Shown here piece by piece: positions 7,390-16,379 of a DNA stretch of 64,000 nt. Origin of the DNA: Phycisphaerae bacterium (GTDB taxonomy: Bacteria > Planctomycetota > Phycisphaerae > Phycisphaerales > Phycisphaeraceae); the NCBI GenBank assembly GCA_030425705.1, contig JAUHZU010000003.1:186001-250000 (forward strand), given 5' to 3'. The translations under genes were made by a program, and so were the position numbers. The notes beneath the pieces were generated by a model. It did not search any database, had not been told where the DNA came from, and saw only the letters and a list, made by a program, of their open reading frames with translations. Numbering within the stretch: the first letter of the stretch is position 1; every line of letters starts with the position of its first letter.

Positions 7390-8747
7390 TGCGCATCCTC
7401 ATGGTCGGCCTGAACCACCGGACCGCCGACGTCGCGGCGCGCGAGGCATTGGCGTTTGATGATGCCGGCGTCGCGGGGCTGCTGAGCCAACTGCGGGAGC
7501 GCTTCCCGATGTCCGAGGGGGTGGTGCTGTCGACCTGTAACCGTACCGAGCTCTACATCGCCCGGCCCGTCCACGCCGCGCCCTCGGCCGAAGAGGTACG
7601 CTCGCTCCTGGCCGAGCGCGGGGGGCTCGCGCCCGAAGTGCTGGCCTCGACGACGCTGCTGCGCGAGCAGGAGCAGGCGGCGCTGCACCTGTTCCACGTC
7701 TGTGCCGGGCTCGACTCGATGGTGCTCGGCGAGCCGCAGGTGCAGGGCCAGGTCCGCAAGGCCTACGAGCTCGCGCAGTCCCACGGGCTGGTCGGCCCGG
7801 TGCTGCACCGCCTGTTCCGCGGCGCACTCGCGGCCGGCAAAGAGGCGCGTAACCGCACGGGCATCGACGCCGGCCGGACATCGGTCAGCTCGGTGGCCGT
7901 GGCGTTTGCGCGCAACATCTTCGACCACTTCACCGACAAGAAGGTCGCGGTCATCGGTGCGGGCGAAATGATCAAGGGCGCGGCGCACGCGCTACTCCGC
8001 GAGGACCCGCAGGCGCTTTGGATCGTCAACCGCTCGCCGGGCCGGGCCCGGCAGCTCGCGCAGTCGGTATCCCCGGACGGTGCCCGGCCGGTCGCGATGC
8101 GCTCGTGGGACGACCTGGACACCGTGCTGGTCGAGGCGGATATCGTCGTGAGCTGTACCGGCGCGAACGAGCCGGTGGTGTCGGCCGACCGGTTCAGGCC
8201 GCTGCTCAAGCGCCGCCGCAACCGCCCGCTGTTCCTGGTGGACATGGCGGTGCCGCGCGACATCGACCCCGCGATCGGCGGTTTGAGCAACGTGTACCTC
8301 TACAACCTGGATGACCTTCAACAGGCCGTGGGCGTAACGACCGATGAGCGCCACGCCCAGCGCGAGCAGTGCGAGGCGATCCTGCACGAGCGATGCGCCC
8401 GCTGCATGGGCGAGATCCGCCACCGCGATCTGGGCAAGCTCGTCCAGCAGCTCCGCGCCCGGCTCAACGACATCGCCGACCAGGAGCAGCAGCGCACCCA
8501 GCGCAAGCTCGCTGCCCAGGGCGTGGTCAACGAGCGCCACGACGCGGTGATCCGCGAGCACAACCACCGGCTGATCAACAAGATCCTGCACCTGCCCCTG
8601 TCACAGCTCGACCGCAACGACCCGAACGCCCCGGTCGGGTTCTACGCCGCCGCGCTCCGTCGGCTGTTCGACCTGGACGACGAGCCGACGGTGCCTGGTG
8701 AAGGCGAGGGGTCTGAAGCGGGATCGGACCGCCAGGACGCGTCGTGA
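7389..8747 (+). CDS. hemA: Glutamyl-tRNA reductase HemA
   Basis: HemA reduces glutamyl-tRNA(Glu) with NADPH to glutamate-1-semialdehyde, the first committed step of C5 tetrapyrrole synthesis. The 452-residue protein shows MVGLNHRTADVAARE, the catalytic cysteine in STCNRTELY, GLDSMVLGEPQVQGQV, an NADP-binding fold (KKVAVIGAGEMIKG) and a C-terminal dimerisation helix with a charged, likely disordered tail. The ATG overlaps the stop of the HemX-like gene, so the two are translationally coupled. Confidence 0.96.
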   Translation: MRILMVGLNHRTADVAAREALAFDDAGVAGLLSQLRERFPMSEGVVLSTCNRTELYIARPVHAAPSAEEVRSLLAERGGLAPEVLASTTLLREQEQAALHLFHVCAGLDSMVLGEPQVQGQVRKAYELAQSHGLVGPVLHRLFRGALAAGKEARNRTGIDAGRTSVSSVAVAFARNIFDHFTDKKVAVIGAGEMIKGAAHALLREDPQALWIVNRSPGRARQLAQSVSPDGARPVAMRSWDDLDTVLVEADIVVSCTGANEPVVSADRFRPLLKRRRNRPLFLVDMAVPRDIDPAIGGLSNVYLYNLDDLQQAVGVTTDERHAQREQCEAILHERCARCMGEIRHRDLGKLVQQLRARLNDIADQEQQRTQRKLAAQGVVNERHDAVIREHNHRLINKILHLPLSQLDRNDPNAPVGFYAAALRRLFDLDDEPTVPGEGEGSEAGSDRQDAS

Positions 8748-8904
8748 CCTTGCTTCGCCGAGTTACCCATCTTGTCACGGTTGCGGTTTGGAACTGCTTT
8801 GATCTAGGAATCGATGGAGCCGAGGCAGAAAATCCTTGCAGCCATCGAGGTTGTCGCTGATGATGGCAGCCCTGCTGTGTTGTTCCGGTTTGTAAGGATG
8901 CAAG

Positions 8905-10293
8905 ATGTTTAATCCCGCCCCCCGGCCCCTATTCGCCACGCTGCTAAGTGTGTTGGCATTTGTTGCAGCCCCGCTTACGTATGCGGGCCCGCCCGAAGAC
9001 GAGCTCGGTGATCTGGCCGAGGGGCTGGACACCCGCATTACGACCGAGTTCCTGGACACGCCGATGGACCGGGTAGTCGAGTACCTGCAGCGCGAGTCTG
9101 GGGTGACATTTGTCATCGACCCCGGGTTCGCGGGGGCCCAGATCGAGGACATCCCCGTCTCGCTGAAACTCTCGGGCCACCGCGTGTATGACGTGCTCGA
9201 ACTGATCGCCCTGGCGACCGACGCCGACTGGCTGATCCGGGGGCAGGTCGTGATGCTGTCCAGCGACACCCGCGTCATCGAGCAGCGGGTCGTCAGCGGT
9301 TCGTACAACCTGCGTGGGCTGATGGTCCACATCCCCCAGTTTACGAACAGCCCGGAGATGGACTTGGACGAGACGCTCTCCAACACCAACTCGGGCGGGA
9401 GCTCCGGCGGCGGGGGTGGTGGAGGAGGGGGTGGTGGTAGCGCTGGTGCATTGTTCGGCGACGGGTCGGACCTGCGCAACACCGGGACGGAAGGCGAGTT
9501 CATGGACATGATCGTCGATCTCATCCAGAGCTCGATGGGTGGTAACCCCGACCTTTGGCTGGATGAGGTCTTTACCGCTCGGACGGTTCAGGGCATGCTG
9601 ATCGTCCGCGCCACGCCCGAGGTCCACGCGGAGATCGAGGCGATGTTGGCCGAACTGGATCGGTCGCTGTCCCAGATGCTCGCGGTCGAGGCGCACTACC
9701 TCGTCGTACCCCGGTCGGTTGTCGATGGCCTGGACGGCGGGTTCATCCTGGACCGGGAACAGTGCGACGCGTTCCTGGAACGGCTGGACAACGGCAACAC
9801 CCGGCGGATCGGCGCGGTCCGCACGGTCTGCCACAACGGGCAGCGGATCTACACGACCACCGGCGAAAACCGCGGGTTCATCAGCGATGCCGAGCCTATC
9901 CCCGACACGACCAGCGTCGACCCGACCATCAGCGTCGCACGGAGCGGCAACGTCACAGACCTGACGCCGACCGTCGCCTACGACCGCAAGTCCATTGAGG
10001 TGGCGGTCCGCTCCGAGATCGTCCACGCCATGTCGATGGAGACCACGCCGGTCCCGGTGGCAGTGCGTTTGGAGGCGGGGGGAGAGGCCGGGCACGCCGG
10101 TGTCGGCGAGGTACAAATCGGGCTGGTCAGCCAGCAGCTCACGCGCTTTCGCACCAACGCGCGCATCCCCGACGGCGGGGCGGTGGTCCTGACTGCGTCG
10201 ACGAACGTGTTCGAGGGCATCGATGCCGACCAGTTCGAGGTCATCCTCGTGGTGCGGGCCCGCGTCCTTGAAGAAACAGAGGAAGAGGAGTAA
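8905..10293 (+). CDS. Secreted secretin-like protein with STN/N0 domain and glycine run
   Basis: A 462-residue exported protein with a signal peptide (LFATLLSVLAFVAAPLTYAG). Residues about 45-125 look like a secretin N0/STN domain (ITTEFLDTPMDRVVEYLQRE, then VSLKLSGHRVYDVLELI). A glycine run of about 11 residues follows at 155-175, then a second N1-like fold (TARTVQGMLIVRATPEVHAEIEAMLAELD) and a C-terminal region ending RIPDGGAVVLTAS, which resembles the edge of secretin barrels. It is shorter than GspD/PilQ and no GspE or pilus gene is nearby. It may be a periplasmic or partial secretin. Leading and trailing genes are unrelated. Confidence 0.6.
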   Translation: MFNPAPRPLFATLLSVLAFVAAPLTYAGPPEDELGDLAEGLDTRITTEFLDTPMDRVVEYLQRESGVTFVIDPGFAGAQIEDIPVSLKLSGHRVYDVLELIALATDADWLIRGQVVMLSSDTRVIEQRVVSGSYNLRGLMVHIPQFTNSPEMDLDETLSNTNSGGSSGGGGGGGGGGGSAGALFGDGSDLRNTGTEGEFMDMIVDLIQSSMGGNPDLWLDEVFTARTVQGMLIVRATPEVHAEIEAMLAELDRSLSQMLAVEAHYLVVPRSVVDGLDGGFILDREQCDAFLERLDNGNTRRIGAVRTVCHNGQRIYTTTGENRGFISDAEPIPDTTSVDPTISVARSGNVTDLTPTVAYDRKSIEVAVRSEIVHAMSMETTPVPVAVRLEAGGEAGHAGVGEVQIGLVSQQLTRFRTNARIPDGGAVVLTASTNVFEGIDADQFEVILVVRARVLEETEEEE

Positions 10294-10305
10294 ACCCGCG
10301 CCGCA

Positions 10306-10797
10306 TCAACGCGTGGCCGACCCGCGGTCGAACAGCAGCTTCGCCTCGGGGCGGCAGAGCACGATGATCGTGAAGATGCCCAGCACGATGCCCGGGAAGC
10401 CCAGGCAGTGCAGCGCGGCGATCACGATGCAGAACACCCGTCGGCGGTGACGCGACAGGTCGCGGGCGGTCATCATCGTCAGCACCAACATGGTGGTCGA
10501 TAGCAGAACGACCACCAGCCCTACTCCAAAGATCATCCACCCGAAGAACTCCGGCGGCGGCCCGCCCTGCGCGGAGGCGGGCGGGCCGGGCGGGTTGTTG
10601 ACGAACACCAGCCCGAGCCCGACGTAGAGCAGCCCGAAGAGCACCCCGAAGCCCTGCAGCCCGGCCGTGATCCAGGTGCAGATGCTCAGTACCCGGAGGT
10701 GGTCGGTCGTCCGCTGCAGCGAGGCGGGCGTCACGGCACCTGGATAGGCGACAGGCGGGGCGGACGCGGTGGGGCGCGGGGGCGGTATCTGGGCCAT
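10306..10797 (-). CDS. Small multi-spanning membrane protein, unknown function
   Basis: A 163-residue protein with a Pro/Ala-rich N-terminus and three or four membrane segments (GLQGFGVLFGLLYVGLGLVFV, FGVGLVVVLLSTTMLVLTMM, IAALHCLGFPGIVLGIFTII). The final turn IVLCRPEAKLLFD resembles small membrane proteins common in planctomycetes that carry a Pro-rich cytoplasmic head. The ATG at 10797 has GGAGG 2-6 nt upstream. TAAGCT also lies exactly 6 nt upstream, so its mode of translation initiation is ambiguous. It converges on the secretin-like gene with a 12-bp gap. Confidence 0.7.
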   Translation of the reverse strand: MAQIPPPRPTASAPPVAYPGAVTPASLQRTTDHLRVLSICTWITAGLQGFGVLFGLLYVGLGLVFVNNPPGPPASAQGGPPPEFFGWMIFGVGLVVVLLSTTMLVLTMMTARDLSRHRRRVFCIVIAALHCLGFPGIVLGIFTIIVLCRPEAKLLFDRGSATR

Positions 10798-10850
10798 GCC
10801 TCCAGCTTACCGACGGGCGGTTCCCGCGTGTGGGAGCCCGGCGGCAGGCA

Positions 10851-10879
10851 TTGTCGGGGCAGGCGATCCCGGCTACACT
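10851..10879 (+). promoter_or_regulatory. Predicted promoter of rpsF-ssb-rplI
   Basis: TTGTCG (10851-10856), a 17-bp spacer and TACACT (10874-10879) give an expected start near 10886. This leaves a leader of about 136 nt before rpsF, long enough for a regulatory structure. Confidence 0.55.
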
Positions 10880-10901
10880 ACTCGGCTCGCAACCGCCGCC
10901 C

Positions 10902-10933
10902 GGCCGGGGCTCCAGCGTGGAGCCGACCGGACC
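10902..10933 (+). promoter_or_regulatory. Bulged hairpin in the rpsF leader, possible S6:S18 autoregulatory site
   Basis: GGCTCC (10908-10913), loop AGCGT and GGAGCC (10919-10924) form an inner stem. It is extended by CCGG (10904-10907) pairing with CCGG (10927-10930) across a GA bulge, and by a further GG/CC pair. CCG trinucleotides flank the bulge on the 3' side, as in known S6:S18 leader motifs. Assignment as that motif is inference. Confidence 0.35.
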
Positions 10934-11021
10934 CAGGCCCCCGCCGATCCGCGAGTCGGCCGGGGATACCGGGCGGACGCACCCCCACGCCGCGCCGCCA
11001 GGCGGGCAGGAGACCCTCGCG

Positions 11022-11420
11022 ATGGCCGACACCGACACCACCCACCTCTACGAAGGCCTGTTCCTCATCAGCCAGGGCGCGATCGCCGGCGACCCCGCCG
11101 CCGCGACCCAGCACGTGCAGGACATGCTCGACCGCGCCGAGGCGACCACCCGCGTCATCCACAAGTGGGACGAGCGCAAGCTCGCCTACCCGATCGAGGG
11201 CCAGAAGCGCGGCACGTTCTTCCTGGCGTACTTCGACGCCCGCCCGACACAGATCGCGAACATCGAGCGCGACTGCAACCTCTCCGAGACCGTCCTGCGC
11301 GTCATGATGACCCGCTGCGACCACATGGGCGAGGTCGAGATCGAGCGTGCCCTTGCCGGCGAGCCGCTGTACCAGGAGGAGCCCGCCGCCGAAGCTAATG
11401 CCGAGGCCGCGTCCGCCTGA
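11022..11420 (+). CDS. rpsF: 30S ribosomal protein S6
   Basis: S6 binds the central domain of 16S rRNA together with S18. The 132-residue protein starts MADTDTTHLYEGLFLISQGA and keeps RVIHKWDERKLAYPIEGQKRG, TFFLAYFDA and ETVLRVMMTRCD. A Glu/Ala-rich acidic tail follows, as in many S6 proteins. The ATG at 11022 is preceded by GGCAGGAGA, a good Shine-Dalgarno. Upstream in-frame codons from 10830 are leader sequence. It heads the rpsF-ssb-rplI operon. Confidence 0.95.
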   Translation: MADTDTTHLYEGLFLISQGAIAGDPAAATQHVQDMLDRAEATTRVIHKWDERKLAYPIEGQKRGTFFLAYFDARPTQIANIERDCNLSETVLRVMMTRCDHMGEVEIERALAGEPLYQEEPAAEANAEAASA

Positions 11421-11503
11421 CCCCCCGGGCGAGCACCCACCGTCTGCTGTGCGACACACCTGTCGCGAGACCCCCACCCCTACCCCGAAAGGCACAGCAC
11501 ACC

Positions 11504-11971
11504 ATGGCCGCGAACTTCAACAAAGTCATCCTGATGGGCAACCTCACGCGCGACCCGGAGATGCGCGTCCTGCCCAGCAACATGCCCGTCGCGTCGTTCG
11601 GCCTGGCCGTCAACGACCGCTTCAAGAACAAGCAGACCGACCAGTGGGAGGAGCGGCCGAACTTCATCGACTGCGAGGCCTTCGGCCGGACCGCCGAGAA
11701 CATCGGCAAGTTCTTCAGCAAGGGCAAGCCGATCTTCATCGAAGGCAAGCTCCGCCTGGACCAGTGGGAAGACCGCCAGTCCGGGCAGAAACGGTCGAAG
11801 CTGAAGGTCGTGGTCGATACCTTCCAGTTTGTCGGCGGCCGTGACAGCGGCGGTGGCGGCGGGGGCTACCAGCAGAGTGGCGGCAGCCAGGGCGGCGGCT
11901 GGGACGCGAGCCCCGCGGCCACCAGTGGCGGCCACCACGAGCCGGTCGACGAAGACGATATCCCGTTCTAA
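11504..11971 (+). CDS. ssb: Single-stranded DNA-binding protein
   Basis: SSB coats single-stranded DNA in replication and repair. The 155-residue protein has an OB fold starting NKVILMGNLTRDPEMRVLP, WEERPNFIDCEAFGRTAENI, KGKPIFIEGKLRLDQWED and VVDTFQFVGGRD. A Gly/Gln/Ser-rich linker leads to the acidic tip DEDDIPF that recruits partner proteins. Its place between rpsF and rplI is typical. A weak GAAAGG sequence lies upstream of the ATG. Confidence 0.96.
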   Translation: MAANFNKVILMGNLTRDPEMRVLPSNMPVASFGLAVNDRFKNKQTDQWEERPNFIDCEAFGRTAENIGKFFSKGKPIFIEGKLRLDQWEDRQSGQKRSKLKVVVDTFQFVGGRDSGGGGGGYQQSGGSQGGGWDASPAATSGGHHEPVDEDDIPF

Positions 11972-12116
11972 ATCATCAGGCCTGCGTCTTGAGGCCTTGT
12001 GAGTGTCCCAAACACATGCCTCGCCCCTCAAGACTCAAGCCGACCCTAAACGCTGGTGTACCGCCGGCCGCATGTGCAGCCGGGCCGACGCCTAACTTTC
12101 CCCAAAGGACAGCACC

Positions 12117-12692
12117 ATGAAAACGATCGAACTGCTCCTGCTCGACACCATCGAGAACCTCGGCATCATCGGCGATGTCGTCAAGGTCAAGCCCGGCTAC
12201 GCCCGCAACTACCTCCTGCCCCACGGCCTGGCCGAGGCGCCGACGCAGGAGAAGATCGATGAACTCGCCGCCCGCCGCAAGGAGGTCGAGGCCGAGCTCA
12301 AGCAGCTCCGCACCGAGCAGGAGAAGCTGATCGAGACGCTCACCGACCACGAGATCACGCTCGAGCGCGCCGCGAACGAGCAGGGCGCGTTGTTCGGCGG
12401 GGTGACGCAGCACGACATCGCCGAGGCCCTGCGGGCCGAGGGCCACGCCGTGGAAGACCGCCACATCCGTATCGGCGAGCGCATCAACCGGCTGGACACC
12501 TACATGATCCCCGTCCAGCTCGCGAAGGACCTGAAGACCGAGATCAAGCTCTGGGTCGTCAGCGACAAGCCGCTTGAGGTCGAGGAGGAGGCCGCCGAGG
12601 GTGAAGGTGTCGGCGAAGCCGAGGCCGAAGCAAAGCCCGCCAAGCGCGAGTTCTACAGCCCGGTCAACGCGATCGACGGCGTGGACGAGTAA
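12117..12692 (+). CDS. rplI: 50S ribosomal protein L9
   Basis: L9 binds 23S rRNA near the L1 stalk. The 191-residue protein has the canonical N-domain (MKTIELLLLDTIENLGIIGD, then VKVKPGYARNYLLPHGLA), a long charged connecting helix (ARRKEVEAELKQLRTEQEKL) and a C-domain with GALFGGVTQHDIAEAL. The C-terminus is extended by about 40 residues, rich in Glu/Ala. AAAGGA is placed well before the ATG. It follows ssb after 145 bp without rpsR between them. Confidence 0.95.
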   Translation: MKTIELLLLDTIENLGIIGDVVKVKPGYARNYLLPHGLAEAPTQEKIDELAARRKEVEAELKQLRTEQEKLIETLTDHEITLERAANEQGALFGGVTQHDIAEALRAEGHAVEDRHIRIGERINRLDTYMIPVQLAKDLKTEIKLWVVSDKPLEVEEEAAEGEGVGEAEAEAKPAKREFYSPVNAIDGVDE

Positions 12693-12724
12693 GCACAGCC
12701 ACGCTACATCTCAAGACCCCTCGC

Positions 12725-12744
12725 AGGGCGGCCTCAGCCGCCCT
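12725..12744 (+). terminator. Hairpin between rplI and the convergent methyltransferase gene
   Basis: AGGGCGGC, loop CTCA and GCCGCCCT form an 8-bp GC-rich stem followed by GTTCCTT. The stop codon of the opposite gene lies in the loop. It can end rplI transcription and perhaps the opposite transcript as well. Confidence 0.55.
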
Positions 12745-13378
12745 GTTCCTTGCGCGCACAGACGACCTCGTACAACGCCGGCGTGTGTGGCGCGACGGTA
12801 AACCCGGTGCGCGATTCCACCGCGAACCCCAACGCCTCCAGCGGCGGGGCGTAGTCGTAGATCGGGTGCAGCGCGCACATCCCCAGCCCCCACCCCGCGA
12901 GGTTGACCGGCCGGTAGTACGCCGCGCGCAACAGGCGGGACGTGGCCTTGCCACTGCCCGGCGCGAAATCCGCCGTGATCAGCCGGCCGCCGGGCCGGAC
13001 GTGTGACGCCGCCATCGTGAGCACGCCCGGCATCGCGTCGTCGGCGAAGACGTTGAAGAAAAAATGCCCGCAGACCCAGTCAAACGTGCCTGCACCGTCC
13101 GCCGCTCGCAACGGCTGCTCGATGACCCGGCAGCGGTCGGGCCACGGCGAAAGCCGACGCCGCAGCCGGCGCGCCATCGCGTTGCATGGCTCGACACAGA
13201 CCGCCTCGGCCCCGGCGTCACATGCCGGCGCGACCTCCCGCCCGGTGCCCGCACCGATGTAGAGCACCCGGTCGCCCGGCCGGACATGCGCAACGTGCCA
13301 ACGCTTCGCCCGGCCGATCGCGCCCAGCGAATAGGCCTGCGCTACCGCGTCATAGCACCAGGCGACATGTGCGTACAT
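12734..13378 (-). CDS. SAM-dependent methyltransferase (class I), substrate unknown
   Basis: A 214-residue Rossmann-fold methyltransferase. Motif I is RVLYIGAGTGREV, an acidic residue follows in AVCVEPCNAM, and later strands are FDWVCGHFFFNVF and HVRPGGRLITADFAPGSG. The start ATG at 13378 overlaps the TGA of the upstream SRPBCC gene by one base, which argues for coupling and a joint function. The N-terminus AHVAWCYDAVAQAYSLG resembles quinone- or lipid-type methyltransferases, but the substrate cannot be named. Confidence 0.8.
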   Translation of the reverse strand: MYAHVAWCYDAVAQAYSLGAIGRAKRWHVAHVRPGDRVLYIGAGTGREVAPACDAGAEAVCVEPCNAMARRLRRRLSPWPDRCRVIEQPLRAADGAGTFDWVCGHFFFNVFADDAMPGVLTMAASHVRPGGRLITADFAPGSGKATSRLLRAAYYRPVNLAGWGLGMCALHPIYDYAPPLEALGFAVESRTGFTVAPHTPALYEVVCARKEQGG

Positions 13379-13866
13379 CAGGCCCCCGTCCCGCCAACCA
13401 GGTAGCGCGTCCACCCGTTGGACTCGGCGGCCGCCTTGAGGACGCGGTTCCGCTCGATCAGGAACGACCGCATGTAGCGGGTCAGCAGCAGCCGTTCCGC
13501 TACCCTGCCCAGCGGGCCGAACGGGGCGCTAAAGCGGAAGGTGTCTGTCATGGTGGTGACGCCGCCTTCTTCTGCGAAGCGGTGTGTGTGACGCATGGCC
13601 TTGAACGCGCCTCCTACCATCACGTCCTCAAACATCCTGGGGCGGTCCATCGTGGTGATCTCGACGGTCAGCCGCTGGCGCACACCGAAGTGTTTTGCCT
13701 CCCAGGTGACCTGCTCGCCAAGTTCGATCAGCCCGGAGGTGCGTCCTGCGACGGCCTGTTCACCGGTCTTGCCCGTGCTGTCCATGTGTGCGTCGATCGA
13801 CCGCGCCAAGTCGAACACCCGCTCGATCGGGGCGTGGATCCGGGTCTCGAGTTCGATCGTCGGCAT
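13378..13866 (-). CDS. SRPBCC (START-like) ligand-binding protein
   Basis: A 162-residue protein of the polyketide cyclase/dehydrase (SRPBCC) fold. It starts MPTIELETRIHAPIERVFDL, the usual first strand and helix, continues with LGEQVTWEAKHFGVRQRLTV and MRHTHRFAEEGGVTTMTDTF, and ends in the long C-terminal helix (LLLTRYMRSFLIERNRVLKA). It lies 9 bp after the HD phosphodiesterase gene and overlaps the methyltransferase gene. It probably binds a hydrophobic ligand, with the identity unknown. Confidence 0.8.
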   Translation of the reverse strand: MPTIELETRIHAPIERVFDLARSIDAHMDSTGKTGEQAVAGRTSGLIELGEQVTWEAKHFGVRQRLTVEITTMDRPRMFEDVMVGGAFKAMRHTHRFAEEGGVTTMTDTFRFSAPFGPLGRVAERLLLTRYMRSFLIERNRVLKAAAESNGWTRYLVGGTGA

Positions 13867-13875
13867 ACCCCTGGC

Positions 13876-16200
13876 TTACCCCGCGGTAGACCGGCCCTTG
13901 TGGACGGCGTCCATGTCGATGACCTGGGTCTTCTCGTTGTCGGGGTACTTGATCCGGCTGTGGTACATCGCGCACAGCGACTTGGTGACCGCCTGCTCGA
14001 TGCGGGAGAGGTCCTGGAGTGTGAGGTCGCAGTCGTCGAACTGGCCGTCCATGAGCCGCTTGTTGGCCATGTTGCGGACGAGGGTCTCCAGCCGGTTGGC
14101 GTTGGGCTCGTCCATGGCGCGGGCGGCACCCTCGACGGCGTCGCAGATCATGAGGATCGCGGCCTCGCGGGTGCGCGGCTTCGGTCCGGGGTAGCGGTAC
14201 TCGAACTCGCTGGGGCAGGGCTTGTCCTCGGCGAGGGTGTTCTTTTTGGCCTGCGCGAAGAAGTACTCGACGAGCGTCGTGCCGTGGTGGCTCTCGATGA
14301 AGTGCCGGATGACGGGCGGGAGCCCGAACTCGCGGGCCATCTCGACGCCGTCCTTCACGTGGCCGACGATGATGAGCAGGGACATCGCCGGCGGCAGCTT
14401 GGCGTGCTTGTTGGGCCCGCCGCCCTGGTTCTCGATGAAGTACATCGGCTTGTGGGTCTTGCCGACGTCGTGGTACATCGCGCCGACGCGGCAGAGCAGG
14501 CCGTCGGCGTCGATCGCCTCGGCGGCGGCCTCGGCCATGTCGGCGATGCGGAGCGAGTGCTGGTAGGTGCCCGGTGCCTCGTGCGCGAGCTTCTGCAGCA
14601 GCGGGTGGCTCGCGTCGTTGAGCTCCTTCAGCGTCATCGCGGTCGTCACGTTGAAGGCCCGCTCGACGACGGGCAGGATGCCCTGCACCAGGAGCCCGGC
14701 GAGGAAGCCGGAGAAGAACGCGAGCCCGGCATCCATGAAGATCAGCCAGGGGACGCCCTCGACATGCACCGGGCGGTCGGCCAGGCCGACGATCGTCGAG
14801 GCCGTCGCCATCGCGAGCCCGGCGTAGACACCGACGATGACCAGCTTGGACCGGCTGCGGATCTCGCGGAGCTGCATAACCGCGACGCCCATGCCCGCGA
14901 GGATCACCAGCGTCTGGGCCAGCGGCACCCGCAGCGCGATCCCGACCAGGACCGCGAGTACCACGCCCATCGCCAGGGCGAAACGCTGGTCGTAGGCGAT
15001 CGCCAGCACCATCGAGGCAAACAGCGCGGGGAAGGTCAGGGCGAAGATGATGAACTCGGGCTTGATCGTCGCGGTCGTGACGGAGGCCGAGAGGCACAGC
15101 AGCAGCAGCCCGGTGATCGCCATGCCGCGCATCGGGTTGCGGACGATGCGCGGGGCGTAGACGAAGAAGTAGGCCCACATGCCCACGGCGATCATCAGGA
15201 CCAGCCCGAACAGCCCGGCGCGCGGCAGCCAGCGCTGTGTCGGCGACCGGCTGCCGAGGTACTGTTCGTGCTCGGCCTGGAGCAGCGCGAGCTGCTCGGT
15301 CGTGAGCGTGTCACCAACGGCGACGATGACCTGGTTCGCGGCGAAATCGATACGGTGCGTCTCCACCTGGTCCGTCGCCGCGCGCTTCGCGGCGGCCGTC
15401 GCCGACTCGCTGAAGTGATACGTCGGGCCGATGCGGTGCATGATGAAATCGACCAGCACCGGCCGGAGCGAGACCTCGTAGCGGAGCACCAGCTCGGTGA
15501 ACTCGGCGCGGAGGCGTTCGGGGTCTTCAATACTCAGCACCGCCCAGTCCTGCTTGAGGCGCTGGGCCTGCCCGCGGACCTCGGGGTCGGGGTGGGTGAT
15601 CACGAGGCGCACGGGCCGGCCGCTGAGCTGCTCGGCGGTCTGCATGTCGTCGGGCGTGATGATCGCGGTGGAGAACAGGTCGCGCACGAGCTTGCGCATG
15701 TCGCTCTGCCACTGCGCGTTTGCCACGCCGGTGTCCGGGTCCACGTAACGGGCAAGGTCGGTGAACGCGTCGGGGGTCAGGCCCAGGTCCTCGCGGGTCT
15801 GCGGGTCCAGGTCGGCGACCGTCGCGGCGTCACGCGTTACCTCGGGCAATGCTTTGAGCGCGGACTCGATCTCGAAACGCAGCTGACGGTTCGCCTCGAA
15901 CTGCGGGGGGATCTGGTTGGCCCGCTCCCGACGATCGAGTTCCGTCGCGTCTAGGTCCGTGATGCTGAACGCCACGCGGCTCACGATCGGCCGGGTCACG
16001 ACCTGGCCGGCCTCGAGCGGCGTCTCGCTGTCCAGCGTCGGCCAGGCGATCAGTGTGCCGACGACCGCGAACACCAGGGCGAAGGTGCTTGCCCAGGCCA
16101 TCTCGCGCGTACGTAGCAGCTCGCGCCACGCCGCCGTGGGCTTCTGCAGGGTCCGCCGGACCTCGCGTCGACGTGCTTTGGAAGACTTGGTGTTTGCCAT
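13876..16200 (-). CDS. 7TM-HD family phosphodiesterase (PgpH-like)
   Basis: A 774-residue membrane protein of the 7TMR-HD family, whose PgpH members hydrolyse c-di-AMP. Seen: an N-terminal membrane anchor (TFALVFAVVGTLIAWPTL), a large extracytoplasmic 7TMR-HDED domain (about 60-330), a block of about seven membrane helices (335-530) and a C-terminal HD domain with HPLLQKLAHEAPGTYQHS, metal ligands YHDVGKTHKPMYF, IVGHVKDGVEMA, FIESHHGTTLVEYF and ICDAVEGAAR. It follows phoH as in Firmicutes, although ybeY is not present behind it. Product identity is secure, the exact nucleotide substrate is inferred. Confidence 0.9.
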   Translation of the reverse strand: MANTKSSKARRREVRRTLQKPTAAWRELLRTREMAWASTFALVFAVVGTLIAWPTLDSETPLEAGQVVTRPIVSRVAFSITDLDATELDRRERANQIPPQFEANRQLRFEIESALKALPEVTRDAATVADLDPQTREDLGLTPDAFTDLARYVDPDTGVANAQWQSDMRKLVRDLFSTAIITPDDMQTAEQLSGRPVRLVITHPDPEVRGQAQRLKQDWAVLSIEDPERLRAEFTELVLRYEVSLRPVLVDFIMHRIGPTYHFSESATAAAKRAATDQVETHRIDFAANQVIVAVGDTLTTEQLALLQAEHEQYLGSRSPTQRWLPRAGLFGLVLMIAVGMWAYFFVYAPRIVRNPMRGMAITGLLLLCLSASVTTATIKPEFIIFALTFPALFASMVLAIAYDQRFALAMGVVLAVLVGIALRVPLAQTLVILAGMGVAVMQLREIRSRSKLVIVGVYAGLAMATASTIVGLADRPVHVEGVPWLIFMDAGLAFFSGFLAGLLVQGILPVVERAFNVTTAMTLKELNDASHPLLQKLAHEAPGTYQHSLRIADMAEAAAEAIDADGLLCRVGAMYHDVGKTHKPMYFIENQGGGPNKHAKLPPAMSLLIIVGHVKDGVEMAREFGLPPVIRHFIESHHGTTLVEYFFAQAKKNTLAEDKPCPSEFEYRYPGPKPRTREAAILMICDAVEGAARAMDEPNANRLETLVRNMANKRLMDGQFDDCDLTLQDLSRIEQAVTKSLCAMYHSRIKYPDNEKTQVIDMDAVHKGRSTAG

Positions 16201-16379
16201 GCGCCGTTCTGCGGGGCTGCGGCCCGGAGGCCCGCGTGGTTCACCCCCTGTTTATCGACTACATCCCGAGGCGATACCAGCCCAACATTGTACCACTCTG
16301 ACCCGATCGATCCGGGCCATCCCCCCGATAACCAGCCGGTGATTCGAGGTGTAAATATATGAAAACAAAGAAATTGTGG

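Noticed and set aside
9403-9443. Glycine-run region as a frameshift or assembly error
   Set aside because: The frame stays open on both sides with matching codon use, so it reads as a real Gly-rich linker.
13186-15954. 922-codon plus-strand open frame through the HD phosphodiesterase and neighbours
   Set aside because: It is antisense to four confident genes, and its protein is a run of Arg/Gly/His typical of an opposite-strand shadow in GC-rich DNA.
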